Below are positions 1-6,846 of a stretch of DNA of 10,443 nt, one piece after another. The stretch is from Vulcanimicrobiota bacterium (GTDB lineage Bacteria > Vulcanimicrobiota > Vulcanimicrobiia > Vulcanimicrobiales > Vulcanimicrobiaceae). The stretch lies in NCBI GenBank assembly GCA_003155175.1, contig PMFP01000021.1:31150-41592 (forward strand), given 5' to 3'. The notes under the pieces were generated by a model. The model made no database searches, was not told the origin of the DNA, and saw only the letters and a list, made by a program, of their open reading frames with translations. Numbering within the stretch: the stretch's first letter is position 1; each line of letters begins with the position of its first letter. A program made the position numbers and the translations under genes.

Positions 1-642
1 CAGTTCGCGCTCGTCGTCGGCGTGTTTTGCGGGGCGCTCGTCATTCCGCCGATCCTGGCCCTGCTCAACGATGCCTACGGATTCGCGGGAGCGCCTGCGC
101 TGCACGCCGCCGCGACCGCGCAGCCGCTGCCCGCGCCGCAAGCGACGCTCATCTCCGCGCTCGCCAAGGGCGTGATCGGCGGTCAGCTCGACTGGAGTTT
201 GCTGGGGATCGGCGCGCTGCTGGGGATCGCCATCATCGTCGCCGACGAGGCGTTGCGCGCGCTTTCGGGCGGCAAATTCAAGTTGCCGCCGCTCGCCGTC
301 GGCCTGGGCATCTATTTGCCCGCAGCAACGACGGCGCCGGTGGTCGTCGGCGCCGTTCTCGGATATCTCTACAACAGGCGTGCGACGTCGTCGCCCGATC
401 CGGGCGTCGCGCAACGGCTGGGCGTTTTGCTCGCGTCGGGGCTCATCGTCGGCGAGAGTTTGTTCGGCGTCGCGCTGGCCGGCGTCATCGTCTTTTCGGG
501 CAACGGATCGCCGCTGGCGCTCGTGGGCGACTCGTTCGCGATTCCCGGCGAGGTCGTCGGCACGATCGCGTTCGCGATCGTCAGCCTCGGGCTCTACGCA
601 TGGGTCGGACGTCTGGCAAAGCGCGTCGAGGTCGAGGGATAA
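1..642 (+). CDS. OPT-family oligopeptide transporter, C-terminal part (5' end outside window)
   Basis: The reading frame is open from base 1 and ends at TAA 640-642, giving 213 visible residues; the start lies upstream of the window. OPT-family proteins are inner-membrane secondary transporters of oligopeptides or metal chelates. The visible part consists of hydrophobic helices joined by short loops. After a long Ala/Pro-rich loop comes a helix ending in ADEAL, then a short loop with the OPT-like sequence KLPPLAVGLGIYLPAATTAP, whose helix ends at the basic NRRA. Two further helices follow (around LLASGLIVGESLFGVALAG and the last 25 residues), and a charged tail ends the protein. The GIYLP segment and the order of the helices suggest the family; substrate cannot be told. 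The gene converges on the - strand operon with only 10 bases between the stops. Family recognition is from memory of the fold pattern, without an alignment. Confidence 0.82.
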   Translation, partial: QFALVVGVFCGALVIPPILALLNDAYGFAGAPALHAAATAQPLPAPQATLISALAKGVIGGQLDWSLLGIGALLGIAIIVADEALRALSGGKFKLPPLAVGLGIYLPAATTAPVVVGAVLGYLYNRRATSSPDPGVAQRLGVLLASGLIVGESLFGVALAGVIVFSGNGSPLALVGDSFAIPGEVVGTIAFAIVSLGLYAWVGRLAKRVEVEG

Positions 643-652
643 GCGCCCAAGC

Positions 653-841
653 CTACCAGAGCGAACCTTCGGCGACCAGACAGTAGAGAATCGGGCCGAG
701 TCCCCAGATGATGCTGACGATAAACCAGACGATCTTCTTGCCGTCGCTCATATCGCCGCGGCCGATCAGGTGAACCCACATCAGGATCATCGCGATCGGA
801 TGCAAGACGATGGAGAGCAGGATCTCGAGGAGCAGTTTCAT
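653..841 (-). CDS. Small two-helix membrane protein, PLDc_N-like
   Basis: This 62-residue protein starts at ATG 841-839, overlapping the GT2 stop as ATGA. It has two hydrophobic helices, about residues 3-25 (LLLEILLSIVLHPIAMILMW) and 37-57 (KIVWFIVSIIWGLGPILYCL), joined by a short charged loop containing GRGDMSDGKK. The second helix with its GPILY ending resembles the short N-terminal membrane segment (PLDc_N) that precedes phospholipase D-type and cardiolipin synthase domains, but no catalytic HKD domain follows, so it has no enzymatic domain of its own. Position as the last gene of a tightly overlapping operon argues that it is a real gene and possibly an accessory subunit of the GT2 synthase. 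The family resemblance is moderate and the function is unknown. Confidence 0.72.
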   Translation of the reverse strand: MKLLLEILLSIVLHPIAMILMWVHLIGRGDMSDGKKIVWFIVSIIWGLGPILYCLVAEGSLW

Positions 842-2310
842 CGTCCGGCGGTCTTTATGCTCGCAGCGGGTAAAGCCCTACGATACGGCTCGGGGCGGTA
901 GGCGGCGACGTTGATGCCGGGCGGCGAGCCCTTTCGACCGTGGAACGGCCGGCGGAACAGCCATGCGAACAGCCCCGACAGGTTCGCGACGAAGATGAAC
1001 TGGCGGAAGAAGAAGTCGAGGACGCTGGCCGACAACAGCGGCCACAGCGAGCTACGGTACGTCCGATACGAAAGCTGATCGAGTAGGATGCTCAGCAGCG
1101 AGATCAGGATCGAGAGGACGACGACCAGACCGAGCAGCAGCAGGTTCGCGTAAATGTTGATGAAGTGGAAGTACAATGCGACCACGGCGAACAGTAGGCC
1201 GAAAAGCACGGCGGCGGGTGCGAGAAACTCGGCAAACATCAGGTACGGCATCGTGAGCCAGCCGATGACGCCGCCGCCGAAGAGCAGGTTGCGGTGGATC
1301 ACCATGCATTCGGCTAAGTGGCGGTGCCAGGACTTGCGCTGGCGGTAGAGCTCGCCGAACGTCGAGGGAACGCTGGTCCAGCAGACGGGATACGGCGCGA
1401 AGGCGATATTGTAGGGACGCTTTTGCTTGCGCATCATGTTGTGGGCGCGCAGCGTCATTTCCAGATCTTCCCAGATCGTATCCGTCCGGTAGCCGCCCGC
1501 CTCGACGATGATGTCGCGACGCCAGAGGCCGCATGCGCCCGAAATCGTTCCCAGGCCGTTGATCGGCGCCCAGCCCATGCGCGAGCCGAGGAAGGCGCGC
1601 AAGTATTCCAGCGCTTGAAAACGCGGCAGCCATCCCTTGGGAAGTTGCGGTTCGATCTTGCCGTCGGGCGTCTCCGGGATTGCGTCGTTGCCGACGGCGA
1701 TCGCGCCGCCGACGGCGATCGTGAGGGGATTCTTTTCGAACGGCTCTGACATCCAGATCAGCGTTGACGGATGGTAGAACGAATCCGCGTCGCCCGAGAA
1801 GATCAGCGGAAAGCGCGCGACGTTGACGCCCGCATTGAGCGCGTCGCCCTTGCCGCCGTTGACCTTGTCGACGACCATCAGGTTGGGGTGCGTCGCCGAG
1901 CGGTAAATCGCATGGATCTCTTTGGTCGGAACCGCGACGCGATAGACCGCCGGAAACGGTTCGAGCGCGAAGGCCTCGGTCAGCACCGCCAGCGTGCCGT
2001 CGGTCGAGCCGTCGTTGACGACGACGATCTCCGATGCCGCGTACTCGATGGCGAGCAGTGAGTTTACCGTGCGCTCGATGTGGACTTCCTCGTTAAAGGC
2101 CGGAATGACGATGCTGATCGGTTTGTCGAGCGCCGAACCCGTGCTTCGAAGCGGATCCACCCGATGGATCTTGACGAAGTCGGGCAGCCGGAACAACGCG
2201 ACGAACGCCGTGAAGAGATAGAAGGCGTTGACGAAGATAAAGTACGAGAAGAGCGCGACTTCGATGACGAAGACGATCAAGTCCCAAGGATAGTGCAGCG
2301 TCCGGCTCAC
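838..2310 (-). CDS. Membrane GT2 glycosyltransferase (processive polysaccharide synthase type)
   Basis: The protein has 490 residues from GTG 2310-2308, which overlaps the HEAT stop as GTGA; an upstream extension in the same frame is Arg-rich and falls inside the HEAT gene, so I reject it. The order is an N-terminal hydrophobic region (about 11-40), a GT-A catalytic domain (about 65-325), then several membrane helices (about 348-450). Family motifs are visible: PAFNEE and VVNDGSTDG (nucleotide binding), DAD at 174-176 (metal/nucleotide), and ED at 281-282 after GGYRTDTIW (catalytic base region). The QxxRW acceptor-site motif is QRKSW at 324-328, with Ser where Arg is usual. The layout matches PgaC- and cellulose-synthase-like enzymes that polymerise UDP-sugars at the inner membrane and extrude the chain. 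The neighbouring sugar-nucleotide genes suggest a uronic-acid or pentose-type donor; the polymer cannot be named. Confidence 0.88.
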   Translation of the reverse strand: MSRTLHYPWDLIVFVIEVALFSYFIFVNAFYLFTAFVALFRLPDFVKIHRVDPLRSTGSALDKPISIVIPAFNEEVHIERTVNSLLAIEYAASEIVVVNDGSTDGTLAVLTEAFALEPFPAVYRVAVPTKEIHAIYRSATHPNLMVVDKVNGGKGDALNAGVNVARFPLIFSGDADSFYHPSTLIWMSEPFEKNPLTIAVGGAIAVGNDAIPETPDGKIEPQLPKGWLPRFQALEYLRAFLGSRMGWAPINGLGTISGACGLWRRDIIVEAGGYRTDTIWEDLEMTLRAHNMMRKQKRPYNIAFAPYPVCWTSVPSTFGELYRQRKSWHRHLAECMVIHRNLLFGGGVIGWLTMPYLMFAEFLAPAAVLFGLLFAVVALYFHFINIYANLLLLGLVVVLSILISLLSILLDQLSYRTYRSSLWPLLSASVLDFFFRQFIFVANLSGLFAWLFRRPFHGRKGSPPGINVAAYRPEPYRRALPAASIKTAGR

Positions 2311-3377
2311 GAGATCGGCACCGGCAGCATGGTGGCGCGCGCTTCGACGATCGCGTCGCGGGCGAACGGATCCGCTTCCGATACGGTTTCCTCGGTTCCG
2401 CTCGAGCGCATGCGTTCGTCGAGCGCGACGAGCGCCTCGGCGGCGCGCCGGCGCACCCACGAATCGTTGTCCATGGCGAGCGACCCGAGCACGGGAGCGT
2501 CCTGCGGGGACGCCACGCGTCGCATGATTCGCAGCGCCGCAAGCCGGACGAACGGATCGGGCGAGAGCAGGAACGGCCGGATGCGGGCGTCGTCGGACGG
2601 CTCGGCGACGCCGGAGAGCGCCCGGATGGCGGCGGCCACGACTTCGGGGTCGGTTTCGTCGCTAACGAGCCCGCGGGCGATCGAGCGCGCCGCGGGTGCG
2701 CTGCAGCAGCGAAGAAAATCGAGTAGCCGGATGCGTCCGCGCGCGGGAGACGAGGCGATCGCCTCGGACATCGCGTCGTCGAGAACGGGTTGACTTGCGA
2801 GGCGCAGCATGCTTTCGACGCGCGAACTCACCCAGTCTTCGCGGTCGCGGACCAACGCGATCACGCGTCCCACGGAGTCGGGTGAAAGCCGGAGCGAGGC
2901 CTCGGCCGCCGTTCGCGAAAGTTCCGTGCCGCCGGCGTTGCCGTAGCGTGCGGCCGGCCCCACCGCGCGCAGGTCTCCGAGTTTTCCCAGAACCGAAAGC
3001 GCGGCGATGAGATCCGCGTCGTCGCGGCTGGTCAGTAGCCCGGCCGCGAAGCCGTCGATCTTGGCCCGCCGTGCGATCTCGTCGGCATGTTCGCGCGCGA
3101 TCAACGAGCGCGACGAGTCGAGATCGCCGCGGATCCGGTCGTAGAGCAGAAGGACCGTGTAGCGATCTTCCCCGCGCAGAGCGGGAAGGTCGTCGCGCTC
3201 CCCGCGGAATATCGCAGTCCACTGCTCGATGAGCTTCGTCCTCCGGCGCGCGACCGCGTCGAAACGCAGGCGCAACGCGACGACGAAGATCGCGAGCAGC
3301 AGCACCACGCCGCCGAGCGTCAGCGTCGCCACCTCGACGGCCCAGATGAAGCCGTCAAATGCGTGCGCGTAAACCAA
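2307..3377 (-). CDS. Membrane-anchored HEAT-repeat protein
   Basis: The protein has 356 residues from TTG 3377-3375. TTG is chosen because GAGG (3384-3387) sits six bases upstream and the membrane helix begins a few residues later. Residues about 11-36 form one transmembrane helix (VATLTLGGVVLLLAIFVVAL), followed at once by the basic stretch RLRFDAVARRRTK, so the positive-inside rule puts the large C-terminal domain in the cytosol. From about residue 115 to 345 the chain is a run of paired amphipathic helices with HEAT/PBS-lyase-like units, for example DADLIAALSVLGKLGDLRAV, DPEVVAAAIRALSGVAEPSD, DPFVRLAALRIMRRVASPQD and DSWVRRRAAEALVAL. HEAT solenoids bind proteins and usually have no catalysis. 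Placement between the outer-membrane barrel and the GT2 gene suggests a scaffold or regulator of the synthase; this is inference. Confidence 0.8.
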   Translation of the reverse strand: MVYAHAFDGFIWAVEVATLTLGGVVLLLAIFVVALRLRFDAVARRRTKLIEQWTAIFRGERDDLPALRGEDRYTVLLLYDRIRGDLDSSRSLIAREHADEIARRAKIDGFAAGLLTSRDDADLIAALSVLGKLGDLRAVGPAARYGNAGGTELSRTAAEASLRLSPDSVGRVIALVRDREDWVSSRVESMLRLASQPVLDDAMSEAIASSPARGRIRLLDFLRCCSAPAARSIARGLVSDETDPEVVAAAIRALSGVAEPSDDARIRPFLLSPDPFVRLAALRIMRRVASPQDAPVLGSLAMDNDSWVRRRAAEALVALDERMRSSGTEETVSEADPFARDAIVEARATMLPVPIS

Positions 3378-4182
3378 GTTGAACCTCGAAGCGGTCGTAC
3401 GCTCCCGTTAAGGTGTAATCGCCCAGACCGAAATGGATCGCCGTCGACGGCGTCATCCAGTGCAGCAGGTCGCCGCCGACGCCGACGCTTCCGTACGTGG
3501 CGATCGTCGTCCCGGTGTTTTCGACGTCGCGTCCGGCGTAGGCCGCGAACGTATAGACGTCGCGTGGAAGATAGCGCGACCAGGAAAGCGAGTTCGTCCA
3601 AGCCACGCCCGGGACGTTCGAGAGCACGGCGAAGTGCGAGGCGTAGGCGATGCGGTCGTCACCGTAATACCGGTCGAAGCCGACGCTGGTGACCCCGACG
3701 TTGGCGGACGGGTAACTCGAGTCGCGATAGCCGACCTGGATGCCGTAGCCTTGGTGCAGCCGGATGTCGTCGCCCAACTCGATCGTGGAAGAGGGAAGGA
3801 TGTGATGCTGTGGGCTGAACGAGATAAGGACGTCGGCGACGTTTTGCTTGGTCAGCGGCACGTAGGCTCCCGCGCCGTACTGCGTATCGGCGTACCCGAA
3901 GCGCTGGTTCTGCGACGCGTCGCCGTAGAGCGACAGGCCGTCGCTACGACGGTACAGCCCCAGCAGATAGGCCGCGTTCCACGTCCCGCGGTCGTCGGTG
4001 AGCTGGTCGTTGGTCCCGCCCAGCTCCAAGTCGGTGGTTGAGGTCAACGCCGGAACTTGCGCCGGCGCCGCCGTAGGCGAGGGCGCGGGTGCCGCCGGCG
4101 CGTCGGCGCGCGCTATCTGGGGCAAGAACATCGCCGCGGCGAGTGCCGCGGCGAGCGTGAGCGTCGCGCGGCGCACGTTCAC
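3355..4182 (-). CDS. YaiO-like outer-membrane beta-barrel protein
   Basis: The protein has 275 residues from GTG 4182-4180, overlapping the SDR stop as GTGA. Residues 1-27 form a signal peptide (basic MNVRR, hydrophobic Ala/Leu core, ARA-DA cleavage). A Pro/Ala-rich linker runs to about 47. The remainder, from TDLELGG on, alternates hydrophobic and polar residues with many Tyr, Gly and Asp, as in transmembrane beta-strands; it ends FEVQLGLRARI, a barrel-like last strand, although the terminal residue is Ile rather than the usual aromatic. The size and strand pattern fit the YaiO family, whose E. coli member is encoded beside the GT2 gene yaiP. Here too it is linked to a GT2 gene, which supports a role in exopolysaccharide passage or anchoring at the outer membrane. 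The barrel is well supported; the YaiO assignment is moderate. Confidence 0.72.
   Translation of the reverse strand: MNVRRATLTLAAALAAAMFLPQIARADAPAAPAPSPTAAPAQVPALTSTTDLELGGTNDQLTDDRGTWNAAYLLGLYRRSDGLSLYGDASQNQRFGYADTQYGAGAYVPLTKQNVADVLISFSPQHHILPSSTIELGDDIRLHQGYGIQVGYRDSSYPSANVGVTSVGFDRYYGDDRIAYASHFAVLSNVPGVAWTNSLSWSRYLPRDVYTFAAYAGRDVENTGTTIATYGSVGVGGDLLHWMTPSTAIHFGLGDYTLTGAYDRFEVQLGLRARI
3384..3387 (-). promoter_or_regulatory. Shine-Dalgarno GAGG of the HEAT-repeat gene
   Basis: GAGG on the - strand lies six bases before TTG 3377-3375. It supports the TTG as start, since no ATG or GTG occurs before the membrane helix. It lies inside the end of the beta-barrel gene. Confidence 0.6.
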
Positions 4183-5159
4183 CGCGCGACGGGCTGCGGC
4201 GCGCGCACGCTCTCGATTACGTCCTTAAGGACGACGTCGAGCGTGGTCGTTGGGTTGAAACCGAGGTCGTGGCGAGCGCGCGAGATGTCGGGAACGCGCC
4301 GCCGGATTTCCTCGAAACCGGCATTGAAGGCCACGTCGAACGGCACGTATTCGATCGGCGAATCGGAACCGGTGAGCTCGATCACCCGCTTGGCTAGATC
4401 GACGATCGCGATTTCGGACGGATTGCCGATGTTGTAGACTTTGCCGACGCTCTCGTCGCGCGCGACGATCTCCATTAGGCCGTCGATGACGTCGCCGACG
4501 TAACAGAACGAACGCGTCTGCGTTCCGTCACCATAAACGGTCAGCGGTTCGCCCGCGAGGGCTTGGCGCACGAAGCGTGGGATGACCATCCCGTAGTGTG
4601 CGCTTTGCTTTGGCCCGACCGTGTTGAACAGGCGCACGACGGTCGCGCGCAGCCCGCGTTCGCGATGGAGCGCGAGGGCGTAGAACTCGTCGAAAACTTT
4701 GGAACAGGCGTAACTCCAGCGGCCCTTCTCCGGCGATCCAAACGAGATCGGATCCGATTCCGATGATGGAATCTTGGTGGCCAGTCCGTAGACCTCGGAG
4801 GTGGACGCGATGAGGGTTCGCTTGCCGTACCGGCTCGCGGCGGCGAGTACGCTCTCGGTTCCGTCCGCGTTCACTTCCATGGTCTTGAGCGGGCTTTCGA
4901 TCACCAGCTTGAGACCGATGCGGGCCGCGAGATGAATGACGACGTCGCAATCCTGAACGAGTTCGTCCACGAGCCGGCGGTCGCGTACGTCGCCGACGAC
5001 CAAGCGAAAGCGCGGGTTCTCGCCGTCGGCCGGAACGTTCTCGCGGCTGCCCGTTGACAGGTCGTCTAGCGCGACGACGCTTTCGCCGCGGTCGAGCAGC
5101 CGGCGGGTGACGTGCCCGCCGATGAATCCGGCGCCACCCGTAATCAGCGTGCGCGTCAT
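4179..5159 (-). CDS. NAD-dependent nucleotide-sugar epimerase/decarboxylase (extended SDR)
   Basis: The protein has 326 residues from ATG 5159-5157, overlapping the dehydrogenase stop as ATGA; the open frame continues upstream only as an Arg-rich shadow. The N-terminal Rossmann motif is GGAGFIG (8-14), followed by DD at the end of beta-2 (NAD binding). The active site has STSEVYG (119-125), Y150 and K154 in YACSK, RLFNTVGP, and YGDGTQTRSFCYVGDV. Ser-Glu in STSEVYG, instead of the Asp-Glu of dTDP-glucose dehydratases, and RRRVPDIS near the C-terminus are like UDP-glucuronate decarboxylases (UXS, ArnA). It probably acts on the product of the dehydrogenase encoded just before it, by decarboxylation or 4-epimerisation. 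The family is clear; the exact reaction is inference. Confidence 0.88.
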   Translation of the reverse strand: MTRTLITGGAGFIGGHVTRRLLDRGESVVALDDLSTGSRENVPADGENPRFRLVVGDVRDRRLVDELVQDCDVVIHLAARIGLKLVIESPLKTMEVNADGTESVLAAASRYGKRTLIASTSEVYGLATKIPSSESDPISFGSPEKGRWSYACSKVFDEFYALALHRERGLRATVVRLFNTVGPKQSAHYGMVIPRFVRQALAGEPLTVYGDGTQTRSFCYVGDVIDGLMEIVARDESVGKVYNIGNPSEIAIVDLAKRVIELTGSDSPIEYVPFDVAFNAGFEEIRRRVPDISRARHDLGFNPTTTLDVVLKDVIESVRAPQPVAR

Positions 5160-6625
5160 AGCGCGATCACCCGGGCTTTGGCGCCGGCGCGCTGCGCCGG
5201 CGAAATCGCGGCGCGCGTGTCCACGACGATCTTGGCGTGTTCGAGCACGAGCCGATAGTCCACGTCCTCGTGCGCGGTGACGATCACCACGCAGTCGGCC
5301 CGCTCGAGCTCCGAGGCGGTAAGTTCCACGCTCGTCAACGAGTCGTAGCGCCGGCGCGCCGGGATTTCGCCGCTGAGCGTGCGCACGTGCGGATTGCGGC
5401 GGTCGACGGCGGGCGGCGCTTTGACCGCGCGCCACTCGGCCCATTCGCTCAGGTCGATGTCTAAACGCTCGACCAGCGGATCGTGATAGACGACTTCGGC
5501 GTGGCGGTCTCTGAGCAGATCGAGAATGGCGATGGCCGGGCTGTGGCGCGTGTCGTCGGTGTCGGATTTGTAGGCGGCGCCGAGGATGAGAACGCGCGAT
5601 CCGTTCAAGGCTTTCTTGTCGTCGTTGAGGGCGTTTGCAACCATCTCGACGATGCGCTTGGGCATTGCGGCGTTGACGTCTTCGGCGAGCGTGATGAACC
5701 GAGCGTCGAAGCCTTCGCGCTTGGCCTTCCACGAAAGGTACTGCGGGTCGAGCGGAATGCAGTGACCGCCGACGCCGGGTCCCGGATAGAAGGGCATGAA
5801 CCCGAAGGGCTTGGTGGCCGCGGCTTCGATGGCCTCGTGGGAGTTGATATGGAGGTGGCGTGCAAGCAGCGCCATTTCGTTCGCGAGCCCGATGTTGACC
5901 AGCCGGAACGTGTTTTCGAGCAGCTTCGACATTTCGGCGACGCGCGCGGTCGAGACCGGGTGCACGCTATGAATGATGCTTCCGTAGAAGGACGCCGCGA
6001 CCTCGGTCGAGAGCTCGGAACAGCCGCCGACGACCTTGGGAATCTCGGTGATGTTGAATTGCTTGTTGCCGGGGTCGACGCGCTCGGGCGAAAACGCGAG
6101 CAGAAAATCGCGATCGATCTTCATGCCGCGCGACGAGAGCAGCGGAAGCAGCATTTCGTCGGTCGTGCCCGGATAGGTCGTGGATTCCAAGACGACGAGC
6201 TGACCCGGGCGCAGGTTCGCGACGATAGCGTTTGCGGCGCTCTTGACGTAGGAAAGATCCGGTTCCTTATTCTTGCCTAGCGGGGTCGGGACGCAGATCA
6301 CGAGGACGTCGCAATCGCGCATCTGAGAAAAATCGCCGGTCGCGGAGAACTGCCCCTGCCCGAGGAGATCTTCGAGCCGGTGGTCCGCCACGTCGAGGAT
6401 CGGAGACTTGCCGCGCATGATCTCACGCACGCGGCGAGCGTCGGAGTCGAAGCCCACGACGGGGAACTGCGCGCCGAACTCGACGGCGAGCGGAAGCCCG
6501 ACGTATCCGAGACCGACGATTCCGACGCGCGCGGTACGATCGTCAATGCGCGTTTGCAGCGTCGCTAGCGGGTCCGAATCGCCGTCCGGCGAGAATGCGT
6601 AATCTCTGTCAGCGGTGAGTAACAA
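5156..6625 (-). CDS. UDP-sugar 6-dehydrogenase, UDP-GlcNAc (WbpA) type
   Basis: Oxidises C6 of a UDP-hexose twice to the uronic acid with NAD+. I start at TTG 6625-6623 (489 residues), preceded by AAGAGAG at six bases; an in-frame GTG at 6688 has no ribosome binding site, and no other good start precedes the fold. The N-terminal NAD domain opens with RVGIVGLGYVGLPLAVEF (GxGxxG at 38-43), followed by ESTTYPGTT. The central helical domain has EMSKLLENTFRLVNIGLANE. The catalytic Cys is C289 in GPGVGGHCIPLDP. The GGHCIPLDP and PFGFMPFYPGPG wording is that of UDP-GlcNAc/ManNAc dehydrogenases such as WbpA, not the GGSCFPKD form of UDP-glucose dehydrogenases. The UDP-binding C-terminal domain is complete. 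First gene of the operon, it would supply the sugar acid to the SDR enzyme. Donor specificity is inferred. Confidence 0.9.
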   Translation of the reverse strand: MLLTADRDYAFSPDGDSDPLATLQTRIDDRTARVGIVGLGYVGLPLAVEFGAQFPVVGFDSDARRVREIMRGKSPILDVADHRLEDLLGQGQFSATGDFSQMRDCDVLVICVPTPLGKNKEPDLSYVKSAANAIVANLRPGQLVVLESTTYPGTTDEMLLPLLSSRGMKIDRDFLLAFSPERVDPGNKQFNITEIPKVVGGCSELSTEVAASFYGSIIHSVHPVSTARVAEMSKLLENTFRLVNIGLANEMALLARHLHINSHEAIEAAATKPFGFMPFYPGPGVGGHCIPLDPQYLSWKAKREGFDARFITLAEDVNAAMPKRIVEMVANALNDDKKALNGSRVLILGAAYKSDTDDTRHSPAIAILDLLRDRHAEVVYHDPLVERLDIDLSEWAEWRAVKAPPAVDRRNPHVRTLSGEIPARRRYDSLTSVELTASELERADCVVIVTAHEDVDYRLVLEHAKIVVDTRAAISPAQRAGAKARVIAL

Positions 6626-6630
6626 CGTTT

Positions 6631-6637
6631 TCTCTCT
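6631..6637 (-). promoter_or_regulatory. Shine-Dalgarno-like AGAGAG before the dehydrogenase TTG
   Basis: The - strand reads AGAGAGA about six bases before TTG 6625-6623. The match to AGGAGG is partial, yet it is the best purine stretch near any candidate start and is the reason I prefer TTG 6625 over GTG 6688. Confidence 0.4.
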
Positions 6638-6807
6638 TGCACGATGCGTGCGGGGCAGGTCGAAAAGCGATTGGTCTAAGCCGACCACTCGCGGATTCGG
6701 GCACGAGCCCGTCTACCGTTATGATGTATCGGCGGTTTCTTTATCCATTGTTAGCAAGTACGCGGACGCCGAGCGGGTTGCGCCGGAGTTCCGAGATGGC
6801 CGGCGAC

Positions 6808-6838
6808 AAAAGAAGCAAGCGGCCCAGGGCGTGGCCGC
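6808..6838 (-). terminator. Rho-independent terminator after the exported-protein gene
   Basis: On the - strand GCGGCC (6838-6833) pairs with GGCCGC (6824-6819) around an 8-base loop, followed by a T-rich run TTGCTTCTTTT. It starts 8 bases after the stop of the gene ending at 6847, the expected place. The stem is only six pairs but wholly G/C. It would insulate the polysaccharide operon from the genes upstream. Confidence 0.5.
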
Positions 6839-6846
6839 CGGTGCCG

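Larger units (their letters stand above)
653..6625 (-). other. Six-gene overlapping operon, putative polysaccharide synthesis and export
   Basis: Six genes run in one direction with no intergenic base. The junctions are ATGA (dehydrogenase/SDR, 5156-5159), GTGA (SDR/beta-barrel, 4179-4182), a 23-base overlap (barrel/HEAT, 3355-3377), GTGA (HEAT/GT2, 2307-2310) and ATGA (GT2/small membrane protein, 838-841). Starts at the 4-base overlaps have no convincing Shine-Dalgarno sequence, which fits translational coupling; the HEAT gene has its own GAGG. This strongly suggests a single polycistronic unit made in fixed proportion. A terminator-like hairpin at 6808-6838 separates it from the upstream genes, so its promoter should lie between about 6640 and 6808. 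I could not pick a convincing promoter there, nor a terminator after the last gene. Confidence 0.85.

Noticed and set aside
1691..1721. Direct repeat of CCGACGGCGATCG, 18 bases apart
   Set aside because: Encodes the GT2 segment IAVGGAIAVGN, a plausible protein strand; no sign of a regulatory repeat or mobile element.
2311..2460. N-terminal extension of the GT2 (50 residues)
   Set aside because: Arg-rich, lies inside the HEAT gene, and the GTGA overlap gives a natural start at 2310.
5160..5732. N-terminal extension of the SDR gene
   Set aside because: Arg-rich shadow of the dehydrogenase; the Rossmann fold begins right after ATG 5159.
6640..6807. Promoter of the six-gene operon (for example TTGCTA with GATACA on the - strand)
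   Set aside because: Spacer about 21 bases and poor matches; a promoter must be near here, but no specific site is convincing.
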